Assembly (NCBI GenBank): GCA_905372445.1
Contig: CAJPPF010000136.1
Span: forward strand, 1-5,936
Length of the DNA stretch: 5,936 bases
Direction: 5' to 3'
Source of the DNA: an uncultured Prevotella sp.
Lineage (GTDB): Bacteria > Bacteroidota > Bacteroidia > Bacteroidales > Bacteroidaceae
Shown: piece by piece, positions 5,905 to 5,936 of the stretch
How the letters are laid out: every line of letters begins with the position of its first letter
Position numbering within the stretch: the stretch's first letter is position 1
The notes under the pieces: generated by a model
Seen by the model: only the letters and a program-made list of their open reading frames with translations
Database searches by the model: none
What the model was told of the DNA's origin: nothing
Program-made: the position numbers and the translations under genes

Positions 5905-5936
5905 CAGTGTCTACCTTCCTCTGTGTCTATTGATGG

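Larger units (their letters stand above)
5544..5936. other. Intergenic region with operon leader and promoter; no convincing gene
   Basis: About 390 bases upstream of the HU-like gene hold only short open frames with no recognisable protein and no good start context. Reading leftwards from the edge it contains a possible plus-strand -7 element, a promoter for the minus-strand operon, a small inverted repeat next to the expected transcription start, and an array of 23-bp repeats. The last 50 nt before the HU start are A-rich on the coding strand, with ATAAATATAAAAGAAAG just before the ATG. That is common in Bacteroidetes, which rely little on Shine-Dalgarno pairing. Confidence 0.75.

Overview
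The window looks like an ordinary chromosomal stretch from a Bacteroidales bacterium, probably Prevotella-like. This rests on three things. The first gene of the main operon encodes an HU-like protein of the extended Bacteroidetes type. There is a secreted protein with an N-terminal carboxypeptidase-regulatory-like domain of a kind typical of this phylum. A promoter also fits the Bacteroidetes sigma-factor pattern (TTTG, 20 nt, TAnnTTTG). The genus is inference; no rRNA or marker gene allows a firm assignment.

Layout. On the plus strand at the left edge lie two tandem tRNA-Glu genes with anticodon CTC. The first is cut by the window start (1-54) and the second is complete (95-166). They are followed by a stem-loop (170-200) that can act as a terminator in both directions. 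Everything else with coding potential is on the minus strand and is read right to left as one tight six-gene cluster: HU-family protein (5112-5543), CarboxypepD_reg-like exported protein (3845-5086), MalY/PatB-type PLP enzyme (2673-3848), HAD hydrolase (2020-2628), lipoprotein beta-propeller lactonase (863-2023) and maltose/galactoside-type O-acetyltransferase (285-848). Gaps are 25, -4, 44, -4 and 14 nt, which strongly suggests one transcription unit ending at the shared terminator beside the tRNAs.

The right 390 bases hold no convincing gene. They contain a good promoter candidate for the operon (5726-5757) and a predicted leader of about 175 nt. Inside the leader is an array of 23-bp repeats whose junctions form two perfect 12-bp palindromes with different centres (TGCA and TCGA). 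A 9-bp inverted repeat there could form an RNA hairpin. A possible plus-strand -7 element near the right edge may serve a gene outside the window.

How the genes fit together is unclear. No single pathway links a nucleoid protein, a C-S lyase/aminotransferase, a small phosphatase, an exported lactonase-like propeller and a sugar acetyltransferase. I see no phage, transposon, CRISPR or defence system. The repeat-bearing leader of the HU gene is the least explained structure here.
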